Positions 8,194 through 15,224 of a stretch of 43,101 nucleotides of DNA are shown here, in pieces (position 1 is the first letter of the stretch; every line of letters begins with the position of its first letter). The notes beneath the pieces are model-generated. The model saw only the letters and a list, made by a program, of their open reading frames with translations. It was not told the DNA's origin and searched no databases. The DNA comes from a virus. The DNA lies in IMG/VR virus record IMGVR_UViG_3300009168_000031, positions 1 to 43,101 of that record, one strand, 5' to 3'. Both the position numbers and the translations under genes were made by a program.

Positions 8194-9011
8194 GTTTCGG
8201 GATTCCAGAGGTACAGGCGGCTCGTGCAATCCGAGCACTAGAGAAGGATTTGGTGCTCCAGAAGTGTGTCTGGACTGACTGGCGCGACCAGTTGAAGTTC
8301 GGAGACACGCTGAACATCCCCATCGTCCCCGACCTCGGCACGGCTGACGCGGTGAACCTGAACGCGGAACTGACGCTGAACGCGCAGAACACGACCAGAG
8401 TGCAGGTCATCATCAACCAGTGGAACTACAAGGCGGTGGGCGTTGGCTACCGCGAGATGATGGCGAACAAGCCTGAGTATCTGGACGACGCGACCGACAA
8501 GTGCATGTACTCGGTGGCGAAGGCCATCGACTACTACATCGCCGGTAAGTTCACGTCCCTCACCGCTGGTAACGTGGGCACGCAGGGTTCGGCCCTGACC
8601 GACGACGTTCTGCTGGAGGCGGTCGAGAACCTTGGCGAAGCGGACGTACCGGATGATGGCAGGCACCTGGTCGTGGACGTCGAGTCCGTCACTGACCTGT
8701 TCAAGATTGACAAGATTCTCCGCGACGACTACGTGAGCAAGGGCGCGGTGGAGTCAATCAACGGGTTCATCGGTCGGTCTGTGTACGGCGCGAAGGTGTG
8801 GCGGTCCAACAACCTCGTGGCTGCCAACACGTCCTACCACTGGGCGGCCATGTTCCACAAGCAGGCAATCGCGCTCATCCTGCAAAAGACCCCGGCTCTC
8901 AAGGCGTTCGACTGGCCTCAGAAGCACACCTCGGTCGTTGAGGCTCAGGCGTGGTTCGGCGCGAACGTCTCTCGGGCGACTTCCGGCTGTCTCATCAACA
9001 CAAGGTCGTAG
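8194..9011 (+). CDS. Major capsid protein, exon 2
   Basis: The bulk of the coat protein, 272 codons, read in frame from the 3' splice junction (CFGIPEVQAARAIRALEKDL...). It resembles HK97-fold phage capsid proteins of the P22-like/short class: an N-terminal helix, then KFGDTLNIPIVPDLGTAD, an E-loop-like region, and a long spine helix with DATDKCMYSVAKAIDYYIAGKF. It follows the scaffold gene and ends shortly before the glycosyltransferase gene. Without splicing, translation from 7495 stops after 13 codons, so capsid production depends on intron excision. An in-frame TTG at 8250 has no ribosome site and would cut the conserved N-terminal helix. Confidence 0.85.
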
Positions 9012-9031
9012 GTGACGAATAGGAGACGTGT

Positions 9032-9826
9032 GTGTATGACTTCTATGTAATCACCCCCTTGTATCAGGGGGTGGACGGTATCACCTGCTGGTGCGTCGAA
9101 CAGTCGCACCACGCGCTCGAAACCAAGGGTATCCGGTTCAAGTGGCTGCCGGGTTCTACGGGCAAGGGCGACGCGCTGATTGCCCGGTCTCGCTCGGTGG
9201 CGTGTACCGCCTTCCTCGAATGGGGAGAGACGGACTACATGGTGTTCCTCGACTCGGACATCATGTTCCAGCCCGCAGACCTGCTCCAGATTTATCAGGA
9301 CATGAAGGACGGGTACGACCTCGTAGGGGGCGTGTATCCGGTCAGGAACGGGAGCCAGATTTCGTCCTACTTCCACGGGGGCAAGGCCCCGGACGGGCCT
9401 CCCGGTGTCTATGAGTGCCAGTTCCTTTCAACCGGCTTCATGGGCATCAAGAAAGGTCTCTTGCGGAAGATGAAGGACGAGTTGAAGCTGCCGCTCTTGC
9501 ATCCGAACACGCAGGACATGATGTCGTACCCGTTCTTTCAGGACTGTCCATTCGTGAACGACGAACCCGACGAGTCCGGCAACAAGGACATCTGGCTCTC
9601 AGAGGACTGGTTCTTCTGTGAGCTGGCAAAGAAGGTCGGCGTCAAACCCCATCTGGACACGAGGGTGTTACTGGGGCATCAGGGCAACCGCATCTACACC
9701 GTTGCGGACATCGAGGAGTATCAGTCTCGGCAGAGAGAGGAAAAGGAAGCCGAGGCATTGAAGGAACGCTACCGCAAGGGTGACGTAGTTGACTACGTGG
9801 AAATGGGGAGTGAAGGATGCTCTTAG
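9032..9826 (+). CDS. GT-A-fold glycosyltransferase
   Basis: A 264-aa protein starting at GTG 9032, 6 nt after AGGAG; the nearby ATG at 9036 is out of frame. It has a nucleotide-sugar-type N-terminus (YDFYVITPLYQG), a LIARSRSVACTAFLEW helix, and the metal-binding DxD site in DYMVFLDSDIMF near residue 75. Further on are a GGVYPVRN stretch and a C-terminal LSEDWFFCELAKKVGV followed by LLGHQGN, matching the acceptor-side ED and metal-ligand His of GT-A enzymes. It would transfer a sugar from an activated donor. It is the first gene after the capsid and overlaps the next gene (LicD-like) by 10 nt, so the pair probably modifies one substrate, either a virion protein or the host surface; the substrate is not visible. 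Confidence 0.82.
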   Translation: MYDFYVITPLYQGVDGITCWCVEQSHHALETKGIRFKWLPGSTGKGDALIARSRSVACTAFLEWGETDYMVFLDSDIMFQPADLLQIYQDMKDGYDLVGGVYPVRNGSQISSYFHGGKAPDGPPGVYECQFLSTGFMGIKKGLLRKMKDELKLPLLHPNTQDMMSYPFFQDCPFVNDEPDESGNKDIWLSEDWFFCELAKKVGVKPHLDTRVLLGHQGNRIYTVADIEEYQSRQREEKEAEALKERYRKGDVVDYVEMGSEGCS

Positions 9827-10467
9827 ACAGAGACGTAGCAGCCAAGCTCCTCAGTGATACGTGCGACGTGCTGGAGAAGCACGCGGGGAAGAAGGGGTAC
9901 TGGGTTGATTCAGGAACGCTGTTGGGATTCGTTCGTGACAACGACATCAACCAGTACGACCACGACATCGACGTGCGGATACTACCAAACAAGGTTCCAG
10001 AGACGGATGAGGCGACGAAGGCCATCCTCGACGACCTGTGGGACATAGGCTACCGGCTGTTCGCCCCGAATGTGGGGCGACGGGCAGAGCTTATCTCCAT
10101 CTGGCGGTCTGAGGACTGGGTGCATCGCATCATGCTTGACCTGAAGTTCGCTCACACGGACGGGAACCTCGTCTGGGTGTACTGCTGGCCGAATCCCGCG
10201 TGTCTTGAACCGCCGAGGGTTCATGCGTACCCGGCCCGCTTCTTCCGAGAAATCGGAGAGGTGGAGTACCGGGGCAGGAAGTATCCGTGTCCCACGCCGG
10301 TCGAAGAATACCTTGTCCACCACTACGGGCCTGACTGGAGACAGTTCAAGGCACGGGCGGACGAGGCTGAGATGACCGACCTGAAGTGGGACTACATGAA
10401 GTCACCACCTTGTGCAATGGACGTTGACGCGCTGCTGGCGTTGAGGAAGCAACTGAAGGTGACATGA
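9817..10467 (+). CDS. LicD/fukutin-family nucleotidyl- or phospho-transferase
   Basis: A 216-aa protein with the LicD signature: WVDSGTLLGFVRDNDINQ at residues about 29-46 (G-T-L-LG..R), then DHDIDVRILP carrying the catalytic acidic residues of the nucleotidyltransferase-like core, and the family's C-terminal PTPVEEYLVHHYGPDWRQFK. LicD proteins move phosphorylcholine or phospho-sugars onto teichoic acid or lipopolysaccharide, and fukutin relatives add ribitol-phosphate. The ATG lies inside the glycosyltransferase gene, and the stop overlaps the next ATG, so translation is coupled. Coupling with a glycosyltransferase beside the capsid gene suggests glycan decoration of the virion or of the infected cell. 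Confidence 0.85.
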   Translation: MLLDRDVAAKLLSDTCDVLEKHAGKKGYWVDSGTLLGFVRDNDINQYDHDIDVRILPNKVPETDEATKAILDDLWDIGYRLFAPNVGRRAELISIWRSEDWVHRIMLDLKFAHTDGNLVWVYCWPNPACLEPPRVHAYPARFFREIGEVEYRGRKYPCPTPVEEYLVHHYGPDWRQFKARADEAEMTDLKWDYMKSPPCAMDVDALLALRKQLKVT

Positions 10468-10718
10468 GGACGCGAGAGGACGTATGGAACCAGCTCGAAA
10501 GGGCCGCGCTTCCGTCTTACGGGAAGGTGACGGTCGAGCTATTGCTGGACATCAGGGGGATGCTATGCCGCTGTATGAATACCGATGCGGATGCGGACAC
10601 GCCTTCGAGTCCTTTGGTAACCCAAGAGAAGCCCCCTGTCCCGAGTGCGGAAGCACCGCGCAGAGGACGTGGACGCCCGCGCGGGTCAAAGTCAAAGACG
10701 GCTACCCGAAGTGGGTAG
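10464..10718 (+). CDS. Small protein with AT-hook-like tail, overlapping a zinc-ribbon gene
   Basis: An 84-aa frame whose ATG overlaps the LicD stop. Residues 1-33 (MRTREDVWNQLERAALPSY...) lie in DNA used by no other gene and look like a normal small helical protein. The remaining 51 codons lie in another frame inside the FmdB-type gene at 10565..10807. This tail is Pro/Ser-rich and ends in RRGRGRPRGSKSK, which matches the AT-hook core GRPRGSK. The full length is read without interruption, so dual coding is possible. The tail could also be an unselected overlap. No family recognised for the N-terminus. Confidence 0.5.
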   Translation: MRTREDVWNQLERAALPSYGKVTVELLLDIRGMLCRCMNTDADADTPSSPLVTQEKPPVPSAEAPRRGRGRPRGSKSKTATRSG

Positions 10719-10807
10719 ACCGACTGGACGACTTCCAGAAGAAGCAAGTCGATGAGGGGCAGGAACCAACACTTCCGGCCCCTTCTGCAATCAAAGAGTG
10801 GGCATAG
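10565..10807 (+). CDS. FmdB-type zinc-ribbon protein (copy 1)
   Basis: An 80-aa protein beginning MPLYEYRCGCGHAFESF, the classic FmdB/CxxC_CXXC_SSSS N-terminus, with a second knuckle CPECGS near residue 30. Cys-x-Cys and Cys-x2-Cys would bind one zinc. Such proteins are common small accessory proteins with no settled molecular function. AGGGGG at 10554-10559 sits 5 nt before the ATG, which is why this start is chosen over longer in-frame ones. A second, divergent copy lies at 11855, so two FmdB ribbons bracket the beta-helix gene. Confidence 0.8.
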   Translation: MPLYEYRCGCGHAFESFGNPREAPCPECGSTAQRTWTPARVKVKDGYPKWVDRLDDFQKKQVDEGQEPTLPAPSAIKEWA

Positions 10808-10860
10808 GCCCAGTCCGAAGAACTCCCCAGGACAAGCTACGGGGGCGGTAAAAGGAGAAC

Positions 10861-11802
10861 ATGAGTCAGCAAGTGAATGTGTATCGCAAGCTCAAGCTAT
10901 GGCCGGGCTGTGTCGTAGAGGGGGCTTGGAACGGGTTTGACCGGAACAACAGGACGTACTACGTCAACAACATCTCTGGAAGTGCTTCGGCGGACGGTCT
11001 GTCGTGGAACTCGGCTATGAGCCAGTTGTCCTACGCGGTCACGGCGTCTGAAGCGTACCGCGCTATCCCGGCGAGTGCGACCAACGAGTACATCCGCAAC
11101 ACCATCGTCATGCAGGGCACGGGCACGACCTACACCGCCGTCAGTGCGCTGCCGAGCTACGCGGACGTTATCGGGTTGGGCGCTCCGCCCTTCGGTGACG
11201 GTGCGGGCATCGTGGTCATCGGTGACGCGACGGGCGCTGCGGACGGTGCGGCTGGTTCTACCCGAGGCTCGACGTGGACGAACATGCAGTTCGTCGGAGC
11301 GGGTTCGTACTACGCCATCGACCTCGCCATCGCCTACCGGACGATGTTCGAGATGTGCGCGTTCGGCGGCAACGCGAGTGCGGCGGCCTGCGCCATCGCG
11401 TTCAACGTGGTATCGGCCTCCGGCCTCATACTGCGCGACTGCAAGACCATCGCGCACGCGGCGTTCCCTGTCATCGGCTTCGCCATGTCCACCGCTGGTG
11501 GCAACTGGAACGAGTGCTTGATGGAGCGGTGCTACGCGAACGCCTCCACGACCGGCTACACCAACGTGGGCTACCTCCAGAACGGCTCAGTCGTTCGGGA
11601 CTGCTGGTTCTACGGTGGCACGACCGGCCTCAGTGACACGTCGGCGCAGACGAGTCTCAATGCCCTTGCTGCCTACAAGGACAACGTAGGTGCTGGTGGC
11701 ACGACTGGTATCACCATCACCAACGGCGCGGAACTCCGCGCTATGGGCAACTACTCTGTCGGCGCATCGACCTCGGCTCTGTACTACGCGCTTGGTGCGT
11801 AG
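10861..11802 (+). CDS. Right-handed beta-helix virion protein
   Basis: A 313-aa protein with AAGGAGA directly upstream. The sequence is almost free of charged helices and shows repeated short hydrophobic/Gly/Asn turns (IRDTIVMQG-like, TWTNMQFVGAGS, LILRDCKTI, VVRDCWFYGGTTGL) typical of pectate-lyase-like beta-helices in phage spikes and decoration proteins. Cys residues recur in the RDC turns. It probably sits on the virion surface, as a spike or capsid/tail decoration. No catalytic residues are identifiable. A hairpin terminator follows at 11810. Confidence 0.65.
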   Translation: MSQQVNVYRKLKLWPGCVVEGAWNGFDRNNRTYYVNNISGSASADGLSWNSAMSQLSYAVTASEAYRAIPASATNEYIRNTIVMQGTGTTYTAVSALPSYADVIGLGAPPFGDGAGIVVIGDATGAADGAAGSTRGSTWTNMQFVGAGSYYAIDLAIAYRTMFEMCAFGGNASAAACAIAFNVVSASGLILRDCKTIAHAAFPVIGFAMSTAGGNWNECLMERCYANASTTGYTNVGYLQNGSVVRDCWFYGGTTGLSDTSAQTSLNALAAYKDNVGAGGTTGITITNGAELRAMGNYSVGASTSALYYALGA

Positions 11803-11809
11803 GCTTCGC

Positions 11810-11840
11810 GGGGGAGGACTACCACTCCCCCACTTCTTTT
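11810..11840 (+). terminator. Hairpin/terminator after the beta-helix gene
   Basis: GGGGGAG (11810-11816) pairs perfectly with CTCCCCC (11825-11831) around an 8-nt loop and is followed by ACTTCTTTTCT. A moderate-strength intrinsic terminator or attenuator just ahead of the next ribosome site (AGGAGGG at 11844). Confidence 0.55.
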
Positions 11841-11854
11841 CTCAGGAGGGTTTC

Positions 11855-12118
11855 ATGCCAATCTACGAGTTTCGCTGTCCGTGCAACCACATGAGGGAAG
11901 CCCTGTTGACCATCGAGGAACGGGACACGCCTCAGACGTGCTTCTGTGGCGCGGCTATGAAGCGAGTGGCGTCCATCCCACAGCCCCCGGTGATGAAGCA
12001 GACCGGCAACGACATGGCTCTCGCGTCTCTGAATAGCAGGGACACGAAGCACATGAAGCCGGAGCAGATAGCGTCGGCGGTTCGTGGATTGGAGAGGCCC
12101 GAAAAGACCATCTACTAG
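11855..12118 (+). CDS. FmdB-type zinc-ribbon protein (copy 2)
   Basis: An 87-aa protein starting MPIYEFRCPCNHMREALLTI with a second metal site TCFCGAAMKRV near residue 30, the same plan as the gene at 10565. The C-terminal half is a flexible helical tail (MALASLNSRDTKHM). AGGAGGG lies 4 nt upstream of the ATG. It is likely a duplicated accessory gene. What it binds is unknown. A role in transcription or in virion assembly cannot be told from sequence. Confidence 0.8.
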   Translation: MPIYEFRCPCNHMREALLTIEERDTPQTCFCGAAMKRVASIPQPPVMKQTGNDMALASLNSRDTKHMKPEQIASAVRGLERPEKTIY

Positions 12119-12125
12119 GAGACAC

Positions 12126-12383
12126 ATGGACATCAAGTTCATAACCCAATGTCAGGCGTGCAACGGCACGGGTATCAGGACGTACAACGCGAGTCCGAAC
12201 GGGCCGCTTGTGACCGAAGACCCGTGTACGAAGTGCGGCGGCGACGGTGTGCGGGTGTTGGCGAAGGGCCTTGAAGGGACGTGGTTCGACGACGTGACCG
12301 ACAAGCTGGCCGACATCAAAGAGAAGGTTGACGAGAACGCCGCCACGCTCAAGGAAATCAAGGAACTCATAGACAAGCTATAG
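12126..12383 (+). CDS. DnaJ-type zinc-finger small protein with coiled-coil tail
   Basis: An 85-aa protein with two CxxCxGxG knuckles, CQACNGTGI and CTKCGGDGV, spaced as in the DnaJ cysteine-rich region (half of it). A 35-residue heptad helix follows (VTDKLADIKEKVDENAATLK), likely an oligomerising coiled coil. There is no J domain. AGGAGA at 12117 precedes the ATG. It may act as a minimal chaperone-like assembly factor for nearby fibre proteins, which is inference. A second phage protein of this finger type is at 30449. Confidence 0.7.
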   Translation: MDIKFITQCQACNGTGIRTYNASPNGPLVTEDPCTKCGGDGVRVLAKGLEGTWFDDVTDKLADIKEKVDENAATLKEIKELIDKL

Positions 12384-12395
12384 GAGTGTGTGTGT

Positions 12396-12761
12396 ATGAA
12401 GCTAACCAACGGCGACATCTTCTTCGCGGCTGAACCCTTGAAGGTTCTGCTGCGGCAACGGTTCCCTATCAAGACGAGTCTGGCTTTGACCAAGATGGCT
12501 CACAAGCTGGACGCGGAACTCAAGGTGATTGAGGAAGTCAGAACGGGACTGTTCTCGAAGTACGGGAGTCCACTTCCGAACGGATTCGCGGCTCCGAAGG
12601 ACGGCGACCCGAATCAGGCCGTGTTCTTGAAAGAGCACGCGGAACTCATGGCGCAGGAAGTCGAGGTTGACATCGAGAAGCTGAAGGTACTCGACCAACT
12701 CTCGGACGACGCCAAGATTGAGCCGTCTGTGCTCATGGCACTGGAAAAGTTCATCGAATGA
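12396..12761 (+). CDS. Conserved small phage protein (DUF1617-like)
   Basis: A 121-aa, mostly helical protein: KLTNGDIFFAAEPLKVLLRQ, then PIKTSLALTKMAHKLDAEL and a helix with EEVRTGLFSKYG. The pattern of a short strand followed by a leucine-rich helix and a K-lxkl-xxel-xxfee helix is what I recall of DUF1617 phage proteins. The match is from memory and tentative. The ATG at 12396 is 9 nt from AGGAG; an in-frame GTG at 12390 is only 3 nt away, so the ATG is preferred. The region between is a GTGTGTGT run. Confidence 0.6.
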   Translation: MKLTNGDIFFAAEPLKVLLRQRFPIKTSLALTKMAHKLDAELKVIEEVRTGLFSKYGSPLPNGFAAPKDGDPNQAVFLKEHAELMAQEVEVDIEKLKVLDQLSDDAKIEPSVLMALEKFIE

Positions 12762-12773
12762 TGAGGTGTGTGA

Positions 12774-13091
12774 ATGATAGTAGGAAGCGAACTCGCTTGC
12801 ACCATTACGATTGCAACGTCTACGACCGTCTCTGCTGCGGTTGACCTCGGCAGGAAGTACGAGACGATGCTTGTGTTGATTCCGACCATCACGTCCTCGA
12901 CACTGGCGTGCTACGGGGCGACCACGTTGGCCGGAACGTACTACCCGTTGGGGAACGCCGTGGTCATTTCGGCAACGACGGGCGGATACCTCGACATCTG
13001 GAACATTGGCGGGGTGCAGTTCATCAAGATTGTGTGCGGCACAGCACAGGAAGCCAACCGGACGTTCACGGTTTGGGGTGTGAGGTCTTAG
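12774..13091 (+). CDS. Small beta-rich virion-type protein
   Basis: A 105-aa protein, Thr/Val/Ile-rich with few charges (CTITIATSTTVSAAVDLGRK...), predicting a compact beta sandwich. GATGAGGTG lies upstream of the ATG at 12774. Its stop TAG directly abuts the next gene's ATG (13092), so the two are translationally coupled. Position between head-decoration and fibre genes suggests a tail or fibre accessory such as a receptor-contact or capping domain. No family recognised. Confidence 0.6.
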   Translation: MIVGSELACTITIATSTTVSAAVDLGRKYETMLVLIPTITSSTLACYGATTLAGTYYPLGNAVVISATTGGYLDIWNIGGVQFIKIVCGTAQEANRTFTVWGVRS

Positions 13092-14540
13092 ATGCCCCTC
13101 TCTCAACTGCAATTTGGACTGTCGCGCCTGAACTCTGTCTACACAGGAACGCTCGGCGCGATAACGCTGAGTGGCGCGGTAGCGGGCGGCGACCAGACAT
13201 GGACGAACGTAGGCGACATGACGTTCGCGGCTGGCTCCATCCTCGCCTCCGGCTCGACCAACGGCAACACGCTGCTGTTGCGCGCCAACGACACGACCCT
13301 GATGACCTTCACCACGGGAGCGACGGACACACTGGACATCGGGGCGCACTCAATCAGCGGTGACGTGACGGTAGCGTCCACCAAGGGCATCAACTTCGAC
13401 ACCTACGGCATCAAAATCACCGACACGTACATACAGTTCGGGGACGATTCGACAGCCTTGGGGCCGAAGCTGAAATGGAGCGACGTGGGCACAGTTGTTG
13501 TGCGGAACGCAGCCGACAATGCTAACGGTAGCCTTACAGTCTCCATTCTGTCTGCTAGTTCGTATGTCGCCCTTGCCACAGCGACAGGCATCTATGGCCC
13601 AAACACAGACAGCACATACTTCGATTTTCAGGTCAGAGACAACAGTGTTGGCAGAGTGGCAGTTGCCCGCGCACAGGGCGCAGCCGACCCGTACTTCATG
13701 GTAGGCCGAGACGACACGGGCGTGGCACTGAATACCGTCACCGATATGTTCTACCTACAGGCGGGCTCCGGTACGGGCAACAACGCGGCCAACTTCGGCC
13801 TCGGCGTCCCGTGGTACTTGGGCAACGCTGCCTCTGAGGTAGAGGAACGTGGCTCTATCGACCTCGTGCTGACCACGGCGACGAACGGTGCTGAAGCGGC
13901 GCAGTTCAACTTCAACGTACAGGCTGCGGGCGCGGCACCGTCTACCATCCTGTCGCTCTTGGGCAAGAGTGCCTTCATGGGCACGTCCGGTGCGCCTATC
14001 GCTATGGTAGTCGGCACGCCGACCTTCGCGCTCTACACGACCTGTGCTGACGAAGGCACGGGCAACGCGATTCCCTTCTACGTCAAGTCCACCATGACGG
14101 GTGCTGGCGGCTACGGCGCACGTTCACAGTTCGACATGACGGCGAACGTGGCTCTTGGTGGCTACGCCAACGCGCTGAAAGCCTACACGTCGTTCGGGGC
14201 AACTGGTAAGGTGACGGGGCTTGCATCCGCGTTCTGTGGCGAGCTTGCCTTGTCTGCGGGCACGACTGCGGGTTCGTATGCCGCACTCGAAGCCGAGCTT
14301 GTGGCAGCTACGGGCGACCCTGTTGGCGCATCGACTTCGTTCATCTACTGCAACGCGGGCGGCACTGGCTCCACAACGGTTATCGACGCGCAGGCGAGCC
14401 TGTTCTACTTCGGCCCCCAGTTGTCGGCGGGTGCTAACGGATTCATCGACACGGACATCACGGCGGGTACGCATTACGGCGGCATCCGCATCAAGATGCC
14501 CGACGGTTCTATCAAGTACCTCGCCGTCGTGAGCGCGTAG
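13092..14540 (+). CDS. Tail-fibre-like protein
   Basis: A 482-aa protein, almost all short beta turns rich in Gly, Thr, Ala and Asn. The N-terminus (MPLSQLQFGLSRLNSVYTG) is followed by repeated units such as LSGAVAGGDQTWTNVGDM and GIKITDTYIQFGDDSTALG. The C-terminus GGIRIKMPDGSIKYLAVVSA is a typical fibre end, a D-G-x-xKYL strand found at trimer tips. The likely role is a trimeric surface fibre that contacts the host. It directly follows the small beta-rich gene without spacer. A promoter for the next, separate unit starts right after its stop. Confidence 0.72.
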   Translation: MPLSQLQFGLSRLNSVYTGTLGAITLSGAVAGGDQTWTNVGDMTFAAGSILASGSTNGNTLLLRANDTTLMTFTTGATDTLDIGAHSISGDVTVASTKGINFDTYGIKITDTYIQFGDDSTALGPKLKWSDVGTVVVRNAADNANGSLTVSILSASSYVALATATGIYGPNTDSTYFDFQVRDNSVGRVAVARAQGAADPYFMVGRDDTGVALNTVTDMFYLQAGSGTGNNAANFGLGVPWYLGNAASEVEERGSIDLVLTTATNGAEAAQFNFNVQAAGAAPSTILSLLGKSAFMGTSGAPIAMVVGTPTFALYTTCADEGTGNAIPFYVKSTMTGAGGYGARSQFDMTANVALGGYANALKAYTSFGATGKVTGLASAFCGELALSAGTTAGSYAALEAELVAATGDPVGASTSFIYCNAGGTGSTTVIDAQASLFYFGPQLSAGANGFIDTDITAGTHYGGIRIKMPDGSIKYLAVVSA

Positions 14541-14545
14541 GGGGC

Positions 14546-14575
14546 TTGACAAAGTATCAACACTTATGGTAACAA
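14546..14575 (+). promoter_or_regulatory. Promoter of the secreted-protein unit
   Basis: A perfect -35 TTGACA at 14546-14551, then a -10-like TAACAAT around 14570-14576 (spacer 18-19). A small GGGGA/TCCCC hairpin (14584-14597) and a GGAGGG ribosome site follow. It lies immediately after the fibre gene stop and is the only TTGACA promoter noted inside the late region on this strand. Confidence 0.6.
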
Positions 14576-14612
14576 TCTTGGTAGGGGAAATCTCCCCACA
14601 GGAGGGAACAAG

Positions 14613-15011
14613 ATGAAAGGGTTGTGGTTTCTGTTGGTGTCGGTGTTGGTACTTATCCCAAGCACGGCCTATGCGGACGTGACGCTCGAAGGCGACATCG
14701 GGGCGGCGACCATCCGAGTCGAAGGCGAAGTCACCGGCGTCCAGTATGACGGGTACTCCGTCTACGCCAACCACGACGGGTACGCCTTAGTCTCGGTATT
14801 CGACGCCACGGAGCACGAATCGCTCACCATCCACGGGGACGTGGACTCGTACACCGTGGAGGTGGCCGTCAATGCTCAGGCAGAGGACATCGCGCTCTCG
14901 GAGGCGCAGCCTGCAAGGGTGACGCGCTCAGACGACGACGGCGGTGGTAAGACGCCTGCTGAGTTGAAGGTGTACGACTGGACGGGGCAGGACGTGTGGC
15001 TGTGGACGTAG
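14613..15011 (+). CDS. Secreted protein with cleavable signal peptide (moron-like)
   Basis: A 132-aa protein with a classical signal peptide: basic MKG, hydrophobic core LWFLLVSVLVLIP, and an STAYA cleavage site before DVTLEG. The mature part is about 110 aa, acidic and beta-rich with regular Val/Thr/Tyr strands (TIRVEGEVTGVQYDGYSVYA), resembling a small extracellular beta sandwich, and ends WTGQDVWLWT. It has its own promoter upstream and a terminator after the next small gene. This suggests an independently expressed gene acting outside the membrane, such as a lysogenic conversion or superinfection-exclusion factor. Function unknown. Confidence 0.7.
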   Translation: MKGLWFLLVSVLVLIPSTAYADVTLEGDIGAATIRVEGEVTGVQYDGYSVYANHDGYALVSVFDATEHESLTIHGDVDSYTVEVAVNAQAEDIALSEAQPARVTRSDDDGGGKTPAELKVYDWTGQDVWLWT

Positions 15012-15151
15012 GGCATGAAGCGGGACTCCGAGAGCAGATTGCGATTGACGAGGCCGAAGTGGAACGCATGTGGAAGCACGTTGAAGTGACCGTGCAGGCC
15101 ATCACGTCTCTCAAGGCGCACATCGCGGAGAACAAGGCGAAGCTAGAGTAA
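14996..15151 (+). CDS. Small coiled-coil protein
   Basis: A 51-aa frame from GTG 14996 (or GTG 15002) that overlaps the end of the secreted-protein gene. It is strongly helical with heptads (REQIAIDEAEVERMWKHVEV, then AITSLKAHIAENKAKLE). GCAGGA lies 3-4 nt before the first GTG. It fills the space up to the terminator at 15172. It could be a partner of the secreted protein or a short fibre/tail chaperone. No family recognised. Confidence 0.5.
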   Translation: MAVDVGHEAGLREQIAIDEAEVERMWKHVEVTVQAITSLKAHIAENKAKLE

Positions 15152-15171
15152 CCAAGTACCAACTCGGAACC

Positions 15172-15203
15172 AAGGGGGCATCGAAAGGTGCCCCCTTTCC
15201 GTT
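15172..15203 (+). terminator. Rho-independent terminator
   Basis: AAGGGGGCA (15172-15180) pairs with TGCCCCCTT (15189-15197), 9 bp, around TCGAAAGG, followed by TCCGTTT. It closes the secreted-protein unit that begins with the promoter at 14546. Confidence 0.78.
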
Positions 15204-15224
15204 TACCGGAGACACTGGAGGCAC

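Noticed and set aside
8250-9011. Capsid translation from TTG 8250 without splicing
   Set aside because: No ribosome site, and conserved N-terminal residues are encoded upstream in the same frame back to the splice junction.
13092-14540. Diversity-generating retroelement target
   Set aside because: No reverse transcriptase or template repeat was found; repeats here are protein-level beta units.
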